Source of the DNA: Intoshia linei | Taxonomy: Eukaryota; Orthonectida; Rhopaluridae | Length of the DNA stretch: 21,862 nt | Assembly: GCA_001642005.1 (NCBI GenBank) | Contig: LWCA01000620.1 | Coordinates: forward strand, 1 to 21,862 | Reading direction: 5' to 3' | Shown here: positions 1-10,649 of the stretch, piece by piece | How positions within the stretch are numbered: position 1 is the stretch's first letter | Layout of the letters: each line of letters opens with the position of its first letter | The notes under the pieces: generated by a model | Database searches by the model: none | Told to the model about the DNA's origin: nothing | Seen by the model: only the letters and a program-made list of their open reading frames with translations | Program-made: the position numbers and the translations under genes

Positions 1-56
1 TTACTTAAACTGATGATGAAACAAAGAAAACTTTTTAAAACAAAATAAAAAAAAAT

Positions 57-375
57 TGTTCCATTAAAGGTTGGTAAAAGTAAATTATTTCCTTAAGGGT
101 AAGTAAAACTCGATTTTTCCATTAAAGGTTGGTAAAAGTGAATTTTCCCATAAGGGTAGGTAAAACTCGATTTTTACATCAAAGGTTGGTAAAAGTAGAT
201 TATTTCCTTAAGGGTAAGTAAAACTTGATTTTTCCATTAAAGGTTAGTATAAGTGGATTTTCCCATAATGGTTGGTAAAATTGGGATTTTTCTTTAGGGG
301 TTTGTAAAAGTGGAATTTTCCCTTAAAGGTTGGTAAATTTTGATTTTTAGTAAACTTGTTGGATTTTAGTAAAAA
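57..375 (+). repeat. 29-bp minisatellite with 58-bp higher-order period (array A)
   Basis: About ten degenerate units resemble TTAAGGGTTGGTAAAACTCG followed by ATTTTTCCA. Two kinds alternate, GGTTGGTAAAAGT and GGTAAGTAAAACT, giving a 58-bp dimer: the block at 64-121 recurs near 180-238 with few changes. It lies left of the last visible myosin exon, in an intron or beyond. Confidence 0.9.
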
Positions 376-1116
376 TGGTTGGGTTTAAGAATTATTAGTT
401 ATTATTAGAATTATTAAGAATTGTCTCATTATTAATTATACAAGGTATATTTAGATTTTTATTTTTTTAAGATACATAATTATAATACAATTAATTATTA
501 TAGGAATTTAAATTAATAGTAATTGAAAATCCACCAAAATGTGATCATTTTAATCGCAAAAAACGTCACTTTGAGAGTGACCAATGCAATGGTCATTAAC
601 TAGTGTTATACTTTTTAAGTAATATACCTGTTCCGCTTTCAATGTTAAATTGATGAATCTATATTGATAAATATATTATTTATCAAGTTTACATTAAAAA
701 AAAATTAAATTTTAAAAGTTTGGCGACCCTTGTGTATAATTAGTACCGATATAAAAACATAAAATTTGAATTTTTAATACCTTTAATACATCCCGGCTGT
801 AAATGTTTCAAGTATCCTTGATACTTGGCACGATTTGATGTTTACTAATGATTGTACTAAGTAGCTAAATATTCCATAAAAAATATAAAAAATGGTAGAC
901 AACAAAAAAATTTAAGATTGTTGGTGCTGGAAGAATTTTTTTATTGAATCGAAGATGAAAAGCAAAAATATTTGGAAATCCAATCTTAGATAAAAATTTT
1001 TGTGTCATGTTGTTTGAAAATAATAGTCATAAGCTGACTCACAGCCCATATTATAAATTTCAAGTGGGGATTAATTTAATACTGTTTTGACAGCTTATTT
1101 TAGAATAACATTACAC
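376..1116. other. No gene recognised: myosin intron or downstream DNA
   Basis: This AT-rich stretch lies between array A and the last visible myosin exon. Neither strand gives a segment matching the next myosin exon. A short less AT-rich patch at 540-610 (AACGTCACTTTGAGAGTGAC) and another at 790-840 look like repeat debris. Confidence 0.5.
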
Positions 1117-4100
1117 TTGTTGTAGTTTTTCATTGACGTAATTGATGCAGAGTTGGTTAAATCCATTGTTTTCAAATATTTCAAAGCCATATATATCCAA
1201 AATACCTATTGAAACAAGAGTATCATAGTTGTCACTGGCCAATATTGTATTTATTTTCTAGTTAAATATAAAATAAATTACTAAGTTAACTAGATATGAA
1301 ATTAATAATAGGAGTGGATAACCTACTACCAATGGATAGTTTGTTGTAATCTGACAGCACATTGTACTGAATTTTTGTGATTTTAATTATACGCATAGAA
1401 TGATACTAGTCACTAGTGATATACATGTATGTTAAAAGTTAACAACAATTTAATTTTTATGATATTAATTAATGTTATGTTTAGATGATGATTATTAGTT
1501 GATGTTATTTATAATTAATTTAATTATTTTTTCAATAACGAACAACGAACAGGTTTTTTTAAATTTATAATTTTTATTTAACTTTTCCCTTAGATAATGA
1601 ACATAAAAAAAATAATGGCAAGAAAAGGATTCGACTAATCTACAAAAAGAAAAATAAACTTATTTCATTTGTAGAGAATAATCAAAATTACAAACAAAGA
1701 GATTTAGCTGAAAAATATCAATTATCTCTTGAAACAGTTAATACTATTTTAAAAAGCTCTTCCGTTATCGAAAACTTTCGTCATGAAATAAGGAAAATTC
1801 AATAACGAACTTGGAAAAATTATGATGACTAAATGTTCGTTATCCAAGGGGTCCACTGTATTTTAAACTAGGTGCCGTTTGTACCAAGTACAAAAAATCA
1901 AGCTAGTTGTTACATAAAATGATGAGATTTTTCGAATTAATATTATAAGCAAGGCTATATCGATAGAAATTTTTTTTTAATAACTTTTGTTTCTTCACTC
2001 CAATTTTTATTAATGTTAAAAAAATTTTAGTAAATATAATTTTTTAGTTTTTAATAAATTTGATATACATTGTGTACAGTGTACACTATATAGGACAGTT
2101 TTTATATTACACTTACAAAAGGAAAAAAAACGTGTATTAAAAAATTTCAAAATAATGCAAAATGTTGCTTTTCAGTGACAATAAAAAAAATCACAAAAAA
2201 ATTAATAAAATGAATCTTGTACAAACTTTAAAAAAAACAAATTTAAAAAACCAGAATCATTGAACCTTAAAGATGACTTATAATACACTAAATGACATTT
2301 AACATTTACGCTGACCAAATATTCAAATAATCGAAAATATATTGTCTTTGATAATGCATCTTTGGCGTGATGAGCCTAAAAATATATAAATTTACTTTAA
2401 TTTAAAAAAGGTTAATTTTAATTTATTATTATAGTTAATATTAAGTGAGTATAGTTAATATATGCCATTTCCATCAATTTTACAGTACATTTTATCAAAT
2501 TAATTTTCTGATCCATTTTTAAACATCAGATATTTTGTAATTCGGAAAATGTTTTATTTGGTTAGATCAGGGGTGTACAGTCTGCGGCCGTGGGCAATCC
2601 ATGTCATCATAATGCAATATATCATTTTACTTCAAATTCAAGAGAAATATTTTTATTAAAATGTTACATTTTTGATTTTGCTCACTTTTTAAATTGACGG
2701 TAAAATTGTGTACCCCTGGATTAGATGATCCCATAAAGATATTCAACACAAGATAAAATAGTTTCAAATAATTTGAGAATCATTCGTTTGCATACAAAAT
2801 AAAATAACACTACCTGAGTATAATTATATACAACTCGTATGGCTTCACTTTGACCACCCCATTTACTGTCCATTTCCCTACTAGTCAACTTTTCATTCAA
2901 TAAAGTCATATCTAGTTCCAACAAATATGCTACCATTTCACTAACTAAAAATATACATTTAATGGGTAAATATTTCAAAATTTCTTTAATTACCCTTTGT
3001 ATCGTAAATAAAAGCAGCTGAAGAATCATTTTCATCATATTGCAAATTTCCAATATATAAAATGCCTAAATTTTAAATTTAATCTTTTGAGACTTGTAAA
3101 TATAATAAAATTATTAATTTTTTAATAATAAAATTTTAAATCTACCCATCAATATTTGTACTACATGATTTACTTCATATTCGTCCATATTTAACAATTT
3201 AAGTGCATTCTAAATGTTATGTTATGTACGTAGATAAGTATTATGCTAAAATTGTTATTTTGATATTTTTATTAGTATCAGATTATTAGTATATACTAGT
3301 ATCAGTATGTAATATTATTATTGTATCAAATTAGAAACAAAAATTTAAATAAAATGACAGTGGCGACTTTACAATTTGAATTGAAACGGTGTAGATGTTT
3401 CTACAATTTAATTTTTGCAGTGAATTTAAGAAATTTGTGTCTTCTTCAGTCCTTCCACCTTTAAAACCTCACAGTTAAAATAAAAATCCAGTAGAGTCGT
3501 CATTGATAATAACTAGCAGTATATATTCTGATTACAAATTTGTCAACACTCAAAAGTCTGTTTTATAAACTCTTTAAGAATTTAAAAATCACCAGTGTAT
3601 CTTCCACGTCTTTACTATCATTTATTCCATCCACAGTATAGCATTCACTTTGTGATAAATATAAAAATGAATTTGGTGTAGTCATACCACAATCATCTAA
3701 AAAAATGTAAAAAGAATATTAAAATAAATTACTGTACAAATTCTGATCTTTTATCTGCAAAATTTGATAAAATATGTGAAAGTTTCTTTCACCAACATTT
3801 TGTGATATTACTCGTCCCTAATAATAATATTTAAAATAATTGATTTTAATTCATAAATTCTATTTTCAAATTTTCAAATTAACCAGGAAATTTGACTAAA
3901 TTCATGTTTCGTTAAGCCTTTACAAATATCAATTTATTTAATATAGTTTTTTAATTGTATTCATTACGTGATTTTAGTCATGATTAAAATTTTATTAAAA
4001 ATTTACACACATTTGCACCTTATTTAAAGATACTATTCGAAAACAGGCTTTTAGCTTTTTTTAACATTTAACAATTTTGGTTCAACAAGTCATAAAAAAT

Positions 4101-7100
4101 CAAAAAATCATTGCACCATGATCTACTGTTTTTTTATTGTTTCATAAAGAGAACATTCTTTAACACAACCATTTTTACTAAAAATCTACTTTTACCAACT
4201 TTAAAGGGAAAAATTTATTTTCACAAACCTTTAAGTAAAAATTCCAATTTTACCAACCCTTCAGGAAAAAACCCAATTTTACTAACACTAAAATCAAAAA
4301 ATACAGTCTTACCAATACTTAAATGAAAAAATCAGTTTTACCAACTCTTAAGTGAAAATTATACTTTTACAAACCCTAAAACGAAAAATCTAGTGTTACC
4401 AACCCTAAAAGGTTAAAACCTTAACTGCATTTTTCCTTTCAGGTTGGTAAAACTGGAATTTTCCCTTAAGGTTTGATAAAACTGATTTTTTCATCTTAGG
4501 GTTGGTAGAACTGAATTTTTTTTTTAAAATTGGTAAAACTCGATTTTTCGTTTTAGGGTTTGTAAAAGTGGAAATTTCACTTAAGAATTGGTAAAACTGA
4601 TTTTTTTATTTTAGGGTTGGTAAAACTGAATTTTTCCTTTTAGTGTTTGTAAAAGTGGATTAATTTCTTAGGAGTTGGTAAAACTGCAGTTTCCCCTTAA
4701 GGGTAGATAAAAGTGGAATTTTCACTTAAGAGTTGGTAAAACTGATTTTTTCATTTTAGAGTTGGTAAAACTGAATTTTTCCTTTTAAGGTTGGTAAAAC
4801 TCGATTTTTCCCTTAAGGTTTAGTAAAACAGGAATTTTCCCTATAGGATTGGTAAATTTTGTATTTTAGTAAATGGTTGGTTTAAGTAGAAACACTTTCA
4901 TAAATATCATATAAATTTGATTACACTTTCCAATAGAAAAGTTCTTATTTTTGCTCCAGATGGTCTTCCATCACAGTGGTATTTAATTTCAATATATTTA
5001 CCCTAAATGTACGATATTAACAACCATCAAGTATAATAAATACGAATCTGCTAGAATTATTATTTCGTAAAGTTTTTGCGTTTCCAAATGATTCCAAAAG
5101 AGGATTTGAGCTTAAGATTAAATTGTTGATTCTCTATGATTATTAAATGACTATTATGATTAACAAATAACAAACAAAATAAATAATACTAAACAGACAC
5201 TGTTTAATCAACCCGGTTTAAAATGATGTACAACGATATCCAAACACAATTGTTATCAAATTCTAAAATGTGGTATTTTTTAAAGAACAAAATTTTTTGA
5301 CCGGACTTATGTTGTATTGTCATGCTCATTTTTTTAAAATTTAAGAGGTATTGGTTATTTAATATTTTTTATTAAAATGTGTAAATTAAATCATTTTTGT
5401 TAAATAGTTACCAAATAAAAAAATAAATACTAAAGTGTGTTTAGACCGTGGATGTGTCAATTTTTGATATTGACATTTTTTGATTTTGTTAACTGAATAT
5501 AACTGTATGAAGTGTGTTTTTTTAATTCTAGGACTTTGATCGCGAAAATATCAGTTTTTGAGGTTGAAATTTATGACAATGTTTATGATCTATTGTTAAA
5601 AATTATCCCAGAAGTTATTAATCTAACTTTTAAAATTTAAGGACTCACTTTATTTTTTTAAAAAAACGGGTAATTTGTGTTTTTAACCCTGAAAGACTCA
5701 ATTTCTGAAAATTAAATTGTCGCTAAAACATGACAAATTAAAAAAAATTTACACATTGGTTTTTGTAAATTCTAGGAATCTTAAAGTTTTAATTAAACTG
5801 TAAAACACAGAGATTCATCTTTATATGAGTAAAAGATTAAATAAATAAAAATGTACATGTGATTCTTCATCATGGCCAGATCTATTACTAATACATTCCA
5901 TAATTTTAATAGCAGCGACAGTTTTGCCAGCTCCACTTTCACCACTAACATAACAAATACATATGTATAATTTGCATAAATAATTAAATTTACATAATCT
6001 ACTCTCCCTGTGTTAATGCGATACAACAAAAGTTCTCAACATTTTTTTAAAACCCCTAAGCCCATAATTCATGTATATTTTTTAAAATCACCCCCTCCGT
6101 AATTTATAATTAAGTTGTTACTGTTACTCAATTTTTTAAAGAATCGACCCATAGAACCCATAATTTTCTTTAAAAAATTGTAATACTTTTGTACGTTATT
6201 TAAGACATCCGATTCTTATCCGGTACACCACAAAGAAATCTAATGTTATTTTATACTTTTTTTTAAGTTAGTGTCAAACTGATACATTGACAAATTCTTT
6301 GATGAATATTTTGGGATTTACTATTTACATAGATATATACTACATGTATTGCATATATTACTATTAATATAAAAAATTACGATATAATCACGCATTGGTT
6401 TGTTTGTTCACTTCGCATATTTGAATACATAACATCGCCTATAGCAAAAATATGAGGTGGGTTTTCATAAAGTGTCTAAATTGGTATATAATAAGACTGA
6501 CTCAAAAACCGGTTTAAAATACCCGATTAAAAACTGACTTAAAAAAACGACTTTTAATAATATATAAATCTAATTATGAGTGCTTGTAATTATATTGATT
6601 ACTATGTTATAAAAGAGTATCATAATGTAATTCTTCTATGTTTAATAATTATAATTAAATTGTTAAGTTAGATTTTAAATTTTAGGTTAAGTTAACCTTA
6701 AACTTCCCTAAGTCAGTGGCGGATCTAGTATTTTCATCCAGGGGCGTGCATAATTATTTTGAATAGGAGAATTTTTAATAATAATTACATAATTGCCAGG
6801 TGTTTTCAATTTATCCCAAAGCCTATACGACAGCTACATTATTATTTCAAAACCCACTTTTATTTAAAAAAAATTTATTTTTAATAAATTTTACAGTGCC
6901 ATAGGTGTTTATAAAAAATATCATTTCAAACACCCAGGAAAAAATCAAATTTTACCGATATTTTTTAAAAAATCCACTAATCCAATTTTACAATCCCTTA
7001 TGGAAAAATTTCTTTTTACTAATATTATTTTGAAAAGCGATTTTACAAAATTTTATGATAAAAGACATTTAATTTTATCATGAATGTTTACATTTCATGT

Positions 7101-8233
7101 TTTGTTTGAGGTCCAAAAAAATAAATATTTTGAAATGGAGGTCCGTACACTATTTGAATCGGGAACCACTGATTTAGGGTAATAAAAAAGTTTTGCTACC
7201 CAATTTCTATTTTTTTAGCTTAAATTTTTTGCTCCTCACCCTATTTTTCTTCGGCTAACCCGTAGTTAGATATAACACACTGATATCATATAGTAAATAA
7301 TTTATCTAATTTAATACGTAACAAATTTTATTAATCAGTCGACTCAAGTATTTGAAGTGAATTAGATAACGATGAGTTAAAAGAAAAATTACAGAAATGG
7401 CCACAATTTTTTTTCAAAATTTATGCGTCTCTTCAAAAAGGTACCTAACCTTTTTGGCATTCATTATTAACATTTCATGATTATTTGATACCATTTCCAA
7501 AAAGTTAATGAACCCGAAGAGTAGAATAGAAAACATTAAACGTTCAAAGTTTATTTGTAATCATATTTTAAAACTCGTTTTTGGATTTTGATTTTAATCT
7601 GATCTGATCGTGGTGAGAATTTTTTGTATTTAATAAATTGACTAACGTAAGTTTTCTGCGCATGTTAAACCTTGGAACATTGTTATTTTGATGTGTGTAG
7701 AAGAGTTCAATCGAAAACGTTATGAAAATAATACACAGAATATACAAGATCATTAATACATGAAATTAAAAATAAGGTCATATCAGAGTATAGGGTGATG
7801 ACCAATATGTGTATTATGTGCGCTATATCTATTATATTGTAATTATTGAGTAAATTATTATGAAATAAATTACAGTATCCCTGTAAATTTCCAATTCATT
7901 TGTTCCATATATCGGCAAATTTTTAAAAGGATTGACAGATACGAGTACTGGACCAATATACGTCTAAATTGTGAAAAATTACAAAACTATTTTAATCAAT
8001 CATTACATAAATTTGATCATTCATATATCTAAATGTATATTATAATATTTATAATAATATTATAAATAAAGAAATGTAATAAAATGACCTTTTTTTTAAA
8101 TTATCAACTATGGATGATTTCGATCTGCTAGATAGCATAACCATATCATCAGTACCCGTCTTTTTAACATCTTTGCTTTGCCAGTGATAAGACTAAGATA
8201 ATATTTTTTATTGGGCTAAGATATTTGTACCAT
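1117..8233 (-). CDS. MYO1E: Class I unconventional myosin, long-tailed Myo1e/Myo1f type (motor domain, 3' part outside window)
   Basis: This is an actin-based motor that hydrolyses ATP; Myo1e/f proteins act at the plasma membrane in endocytosis and cortical actin. Fifteen minus-strand coding exons join in frame: 8231-8233, 8089-8192, 8007-8028, 7874-7963, 6381-6475, 5857-5944, 5044-5133, 4925-5002, 3733-3817, 3593-3696, 3146-3209, 2994-3065, 2814-2944, 2310-2375 and 1117-1257 (411 residues). Visible motifs are [11 protein letters not shown] near the N-terminus, the P-loop GESGAGKT (106-113), switch I NNNSSRF (158-164) then [24 protein letters not shown], and switch [10 protein letters not shown] (from 385), ending at NEKLQQ. 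GKTVAA after the P-loop and DSKWGG resemble Myo1e/f more than other class I myosins. The ATPase elements are intact. The next exon (IFIELTLKAEQ in relatives) was not found, so the lever arm and tail should lie left of position 1. E/F cannot be told apart without the tail. Confidence 0.95.
1563..1858 (+). mobile_element. Decayed Tigger/pogo-type transposon: HTH fragment plus right terminal repeat
   Basis: A plus-strand frame open from 1563 to 1805 encodes [19 protein letters not shown] then [19 protein letters not shown]. This is the CENP-B-like N-terminal helix-turn-helix of Tigger/pogo transposases. It stops 28 codons past RDLAEKY, so no DDE catalytic domain is present. Downstream, GTTCGTTATCCAAGGGGTCC followed by ACTG and TA (1834-1860) matches the typical Tigger inverted end next to its TA duplication. 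No clear left end is found; AATAACGAAC near 1536 may be what remains. It lies inside the 1052-bp intron 1258-2309 of the myosin gene, antisense to it. Confidence 0.7.
2568..2718. mobile_element. hAT-like MITE, 151 bp, inside a myosin intron
   Basis: The ends CAGGGGTGTACA and TGTGTACCCCTG form imperfect terminal inverted repeats. Flanks GGTTAGAT (2560-2567) and GATTAGAT (2719-2726) are an 8-bp duplication with one mismatch. The sequence after the left end (TCTGCGGCCGTGGGC) resembles common animal hAT MITE ends. There is no coding capacity. It sits in the intron between myosin exons 2814-2944 and 2310-2375. Confidence 0.8.
3358..3505. mobile_element. Small inverted-repeat element (MITE-like), 148 bp, in a myosin intron
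   Basis: The left end CAGTGGCGACTTTAC pairs with the reverse complement of the right end, CAATGACGACTCTAC, with 12 of 15 matching. The interior is richer in G and C than the flanks. No convincing target duplication is visible, so superfamily (hAT or Tc1/mariner-like) is open. It lies in the 383-bp intron 3210-3592. Confidence 0.5.
4165..4890. repeat. Inverted minisatellite arrays (array B), head to head
   Basis: At 4165-4411 about eight units run in reverse (ACCAACCCTAAAA type), and from about 4425 to 4890 some fifteen units run forward (GGTTGGTAAAACTG type), all spaced 28-30 bp and related to array A. The two arms face each other around 4412-4424, so the transcript or single strand could fold into a long imperfect hairpin. 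The array occupies most of the 1107-bp myosin intron 3818-4924; its end is about 35 bp from the exon at 4925. Confidence 0.88.
6791..7055 (+). mobile_element. Dispersed repeat family, copy 1, in a myosin intron
   Basis: AATTGCCAGGTGTTTTCAAT, CCCAAAGCCTATACGAC, ACATTATTATTTCAAAA and ATATCATTTCAAACACCC follow the same order as the other two copies, with more divergence. It then runs into minisatellite-like units (AATTTTACAATCCCTTATGG). Upstream at 6714 is CAGTGGCGGATC and downstream at 7161-7171 GGGAACCACTG, both typical hAT-type ends. They are not flanked by matching 8-mers, so more than one insertion may be stacked here. It lies in intron 6476-7873. Confidence 0.6.
8007..8028 (-). other. MYO1E: 22-nt microexon of the myosin gene
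   Basis: This exon encodes the last base of an Arg codon plus YMNDQIY. It is bounded by an acceptor ending TTTAG and a donor GTAATG, with introns of 60 bp (8029-8088) and 43 bp (7964-8006). Its phase (2 in, 0 out) exactly joins NLKK on one side to [13 protein letters not shown] on the other. The product corresponds to KKRYMDDYIFTYIG of animal Myo1e, so the short exon is needed to keep the motor intact. Confidence 0.85.
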
Positions 8234-8562
8234 TCAATCTGAAAAAATGTCGTCTTTGAAAAATATTCACTATTCTTAAAATTACAAAACAAATATTCTG
8301 TATGATGGTTATCAATAAATAATGTGTAAATACTCGACTAAATCAATAATAAATTATTTTATCAAATTTAAAAATTATTGGTGGTATGTAAATGTTGCAT
8401 TGTTTTTACACTACGTAATTACATAGTTTTGAATAGTATTAAGCTTTCAAAATGTTAAAAATGATAAAAAAATTGAATTTTTTTCAGTTTTTTAAATTTG
8501 CATTTGGGTATCTGTACATTGTTTGCAGTAGCAGACAATTTGGTGTAAATCACTGTAAATAT

Positions 8563-9250
8563 CAGGGATTGGAATTAATGCATTGCAACCAATTTAATTG
8601 CAATTAATTGGTTTTTTGAAATATAAAAAAATTTCACTTAATTGAGGATTGATAACAATATCATAATCATTTTTAAAAAATTGTCATGTGGTTATAATGA
8701 ATATACTAAGATGCTGTTTGTCCGAAGTACATTACAGTCAGGCTAGTATGTTAAATAAATCATTTTTCTGGTGACAAACGCGTTTCTATTTTTCTAAAAT
8801 TGCAAAAAATAATGAAAAGTTGTTAATATTTTATTATACAATATTAAACTATTTTATTTGCATAATAGTATTTAAAAAATATTTTTATATTATTTATTTT
8901 ATTTCTTCCTTCGAATTTGGATATAATTTGTTTCTGGAAATAAATAAAGCATGGTAGGATTGTGATGCGCTACAACAAGTGTTAACAGTGTCAACTTGAC
9001 ACCTTAATATTGTATTATGATAAATTATAGTGTATAATGATTAAATTTAATTTTTTCATTAAACCATTTATCAATAAAAAATTCAATTTATATTTTTCCA
9101 GTTATATGAAAAAAACCAATTAATTGAAAATCATTTTTTCATTTTTCAATTAATTGCAAAAAAATTAATTAATGGAAAAATTAATATTTAGCAAACAATT
9201 AATTGGTTTATACAAAATAATTGATTGCAATCAATTATTTCCAATCCCTG
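8563..9250. mobile_element. Non-autonomous hAT-like element, 688 bp, with 8-bp target duplication
   Basis: The left end CAGGGATTGGAA and right end TTTCCAATCCCTG are terminal inverted repeats of the hAT type (CAGGG...CCCTG). Flanks are GTAAATAT (8555-8562) and GTAAGTAT (9251-9258), an 8-bp duplication with one mismatch, as expected for hAT insertion. Sub-terminal sequence is packed with AATTAATTG and AATTGCAATTAATTGG palindromes at both ends. I see no transposase reading frame, so it would depend on an autonomous relative. It lies 330 bp upstream of the myosin start, between the SKP1 and myosin genes. Confidence 0.85.
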
Positions 9251-9258
9251 GTAAGTAT

Positions 9259-10649
9259 CGGTGTTACAAGGATAATAGTTGCTTAATTATGATAAAAACA
9301 CTTCAAAATATACAAAAATAACATTAAAAATTAACATTTTTTAATTTATAAACTTATTGCATTGCATCAAATATATCAGTGATGGAAAAAGGTGTTTTCG
9401 TGTTAATAAAACAACTTGACGTATTTGTTAACACATTTCAAAAAATAAACACTTTCAAAATTACATGAACAAATAATTAACAAAAAAAATCAAAAAAGAA
9501 ATAGATTCCTTGAATAAACAAATTCACTTGCGAATACAATTGTAATTGAAATATGCAAGCTTTGATCAATTGACATTTTCATTCCATTGAAAACCTTGCT
9601 GAAAAATGTTACTGATTTTCTCTCATATAGGTAAGAAATTTATATTTTTTTATTAGAAAATACCAGAAAATAATTTTCGAATATAATCTAAATTAACACA
9701 CTTCATTTGATTTGGTTGTCATCACTGGCATATGCCATGTATCCCTTTTCCGAAAATAACGGAAATTAATGTTAACAGTATTACAGATTTTCAAAAAATC
9801 ATCACTAATAGGTTTAAAATTAATGAGTTAGGTTCCTTTTCTCAATGCTCATCATCAGTAAAGAAAAATAAAATTTGAAGAGTAGAATTATAAATTAATT
9901 TTTTTGGTAATTTACGGTTTTGGTTTTTTTTGTGGACTGCCTGGCTATTTTGATTATAATAAAAAATGTGACAAGAAAATCCTTTAATAAACCAATACGT
10001 GTCTGAAAATTATGTCGGTTGGGTTTTGAGATTTTGACTTTGCAAATCCACAGAGCTCTATAATACCAATTGTGCTCGTATTTGAAAATAAACGAATAAT
10101 TTTCAGATGCACTAGCAGGATAATGTACTAATCCATGTTTCATAATCACAAAATTATATTTTTAAATACCGAATATATAACTAAAAAAAACTAAACCAAA
10201 CTAAACTATATTTACAACATTAGTCACCTGATTTAATATTATATAAAACATATTGCTATTCTTTTCAGAGTATTAAATATTTTTCTTAACCAAAACACCC
10301 ATAATTCAATTGATTTAAAGTTAAGTACATTTCTAGCAATTTCAAAAAAGACGAGTTAAGGCGATTTGAATTATTAAAATATATCAAGAATATTTATAAA
10401 AATGAGCGTTAAAAGAATTTTTACCGTAAGGATAATAAAAAAATTGTAAATGCGGCTCACCATACCCAAATTTAATATTTTAATTCTAAATACACTTTGA
10501 TTGAACCATTCGAGTGTAGTTAATTGATTATATTAATTATTCCAATTAATTGAGGTGTCTAACTAATATTTCAGTTGACAAATACTATTTTAAAAAACAG
10601 TTAAATTAATAATTTATATAAAAATCATACAATATTAATTACATAATCA
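9259..10649. other. Intergenic DNA between SKP1 and the hAT element; nothing firm
   Basis: A minus-strand frame of 84 codons (9895-10149, MIMKHGLVHYPASASENYSF at its start) is the only longer one. It resembles no family I know and has no supporting splice sites. CAGTGATG at 9377 and CATCACTG at 9720-9727 could be ends of an old transposon, but the flanks do not match. Confidence 0.4.

Noticed and set aside
2721-3053. 110-codon minus-strand reading frame
   Set aside because: It runs through two real myosin exons and the intron between them; only 2814-2944 and 2994-3065 (other frames and joints) are coding.
4111-4326. 71-codon plus-strand frame
   Set aside because: Translation of the reverse-oriented minisatellite; the repeating residues come from the 29-bp unit.
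4500-4620. TTAGGGTT motifs resembling telomere repeats
   Set aside because: They are part of 29-bp minisatellite units, not tandem TTAGGG.
6714-7171. One hAT element spanning CAGTGGCGGATC to GGGAACCACTG
   Set aside because: The ends differ after CAGTGG and the flanks (CCCTAAGT and ATTTAGGG) are not a target duplication; probably ends of different insertions.
7568-7753. 61-codon minus-strand frame
   Set aside because: Lies in a 1.4-kb myosin intron, resembles no myosin segment, and the flanking exons already join in phase.
9377-9727. CAGTGATG...CATCACTG as a transposon
   Set aside because: Only 8 bp of the ends match and the flanking 8-mers agree at four positions, so chance is likely.
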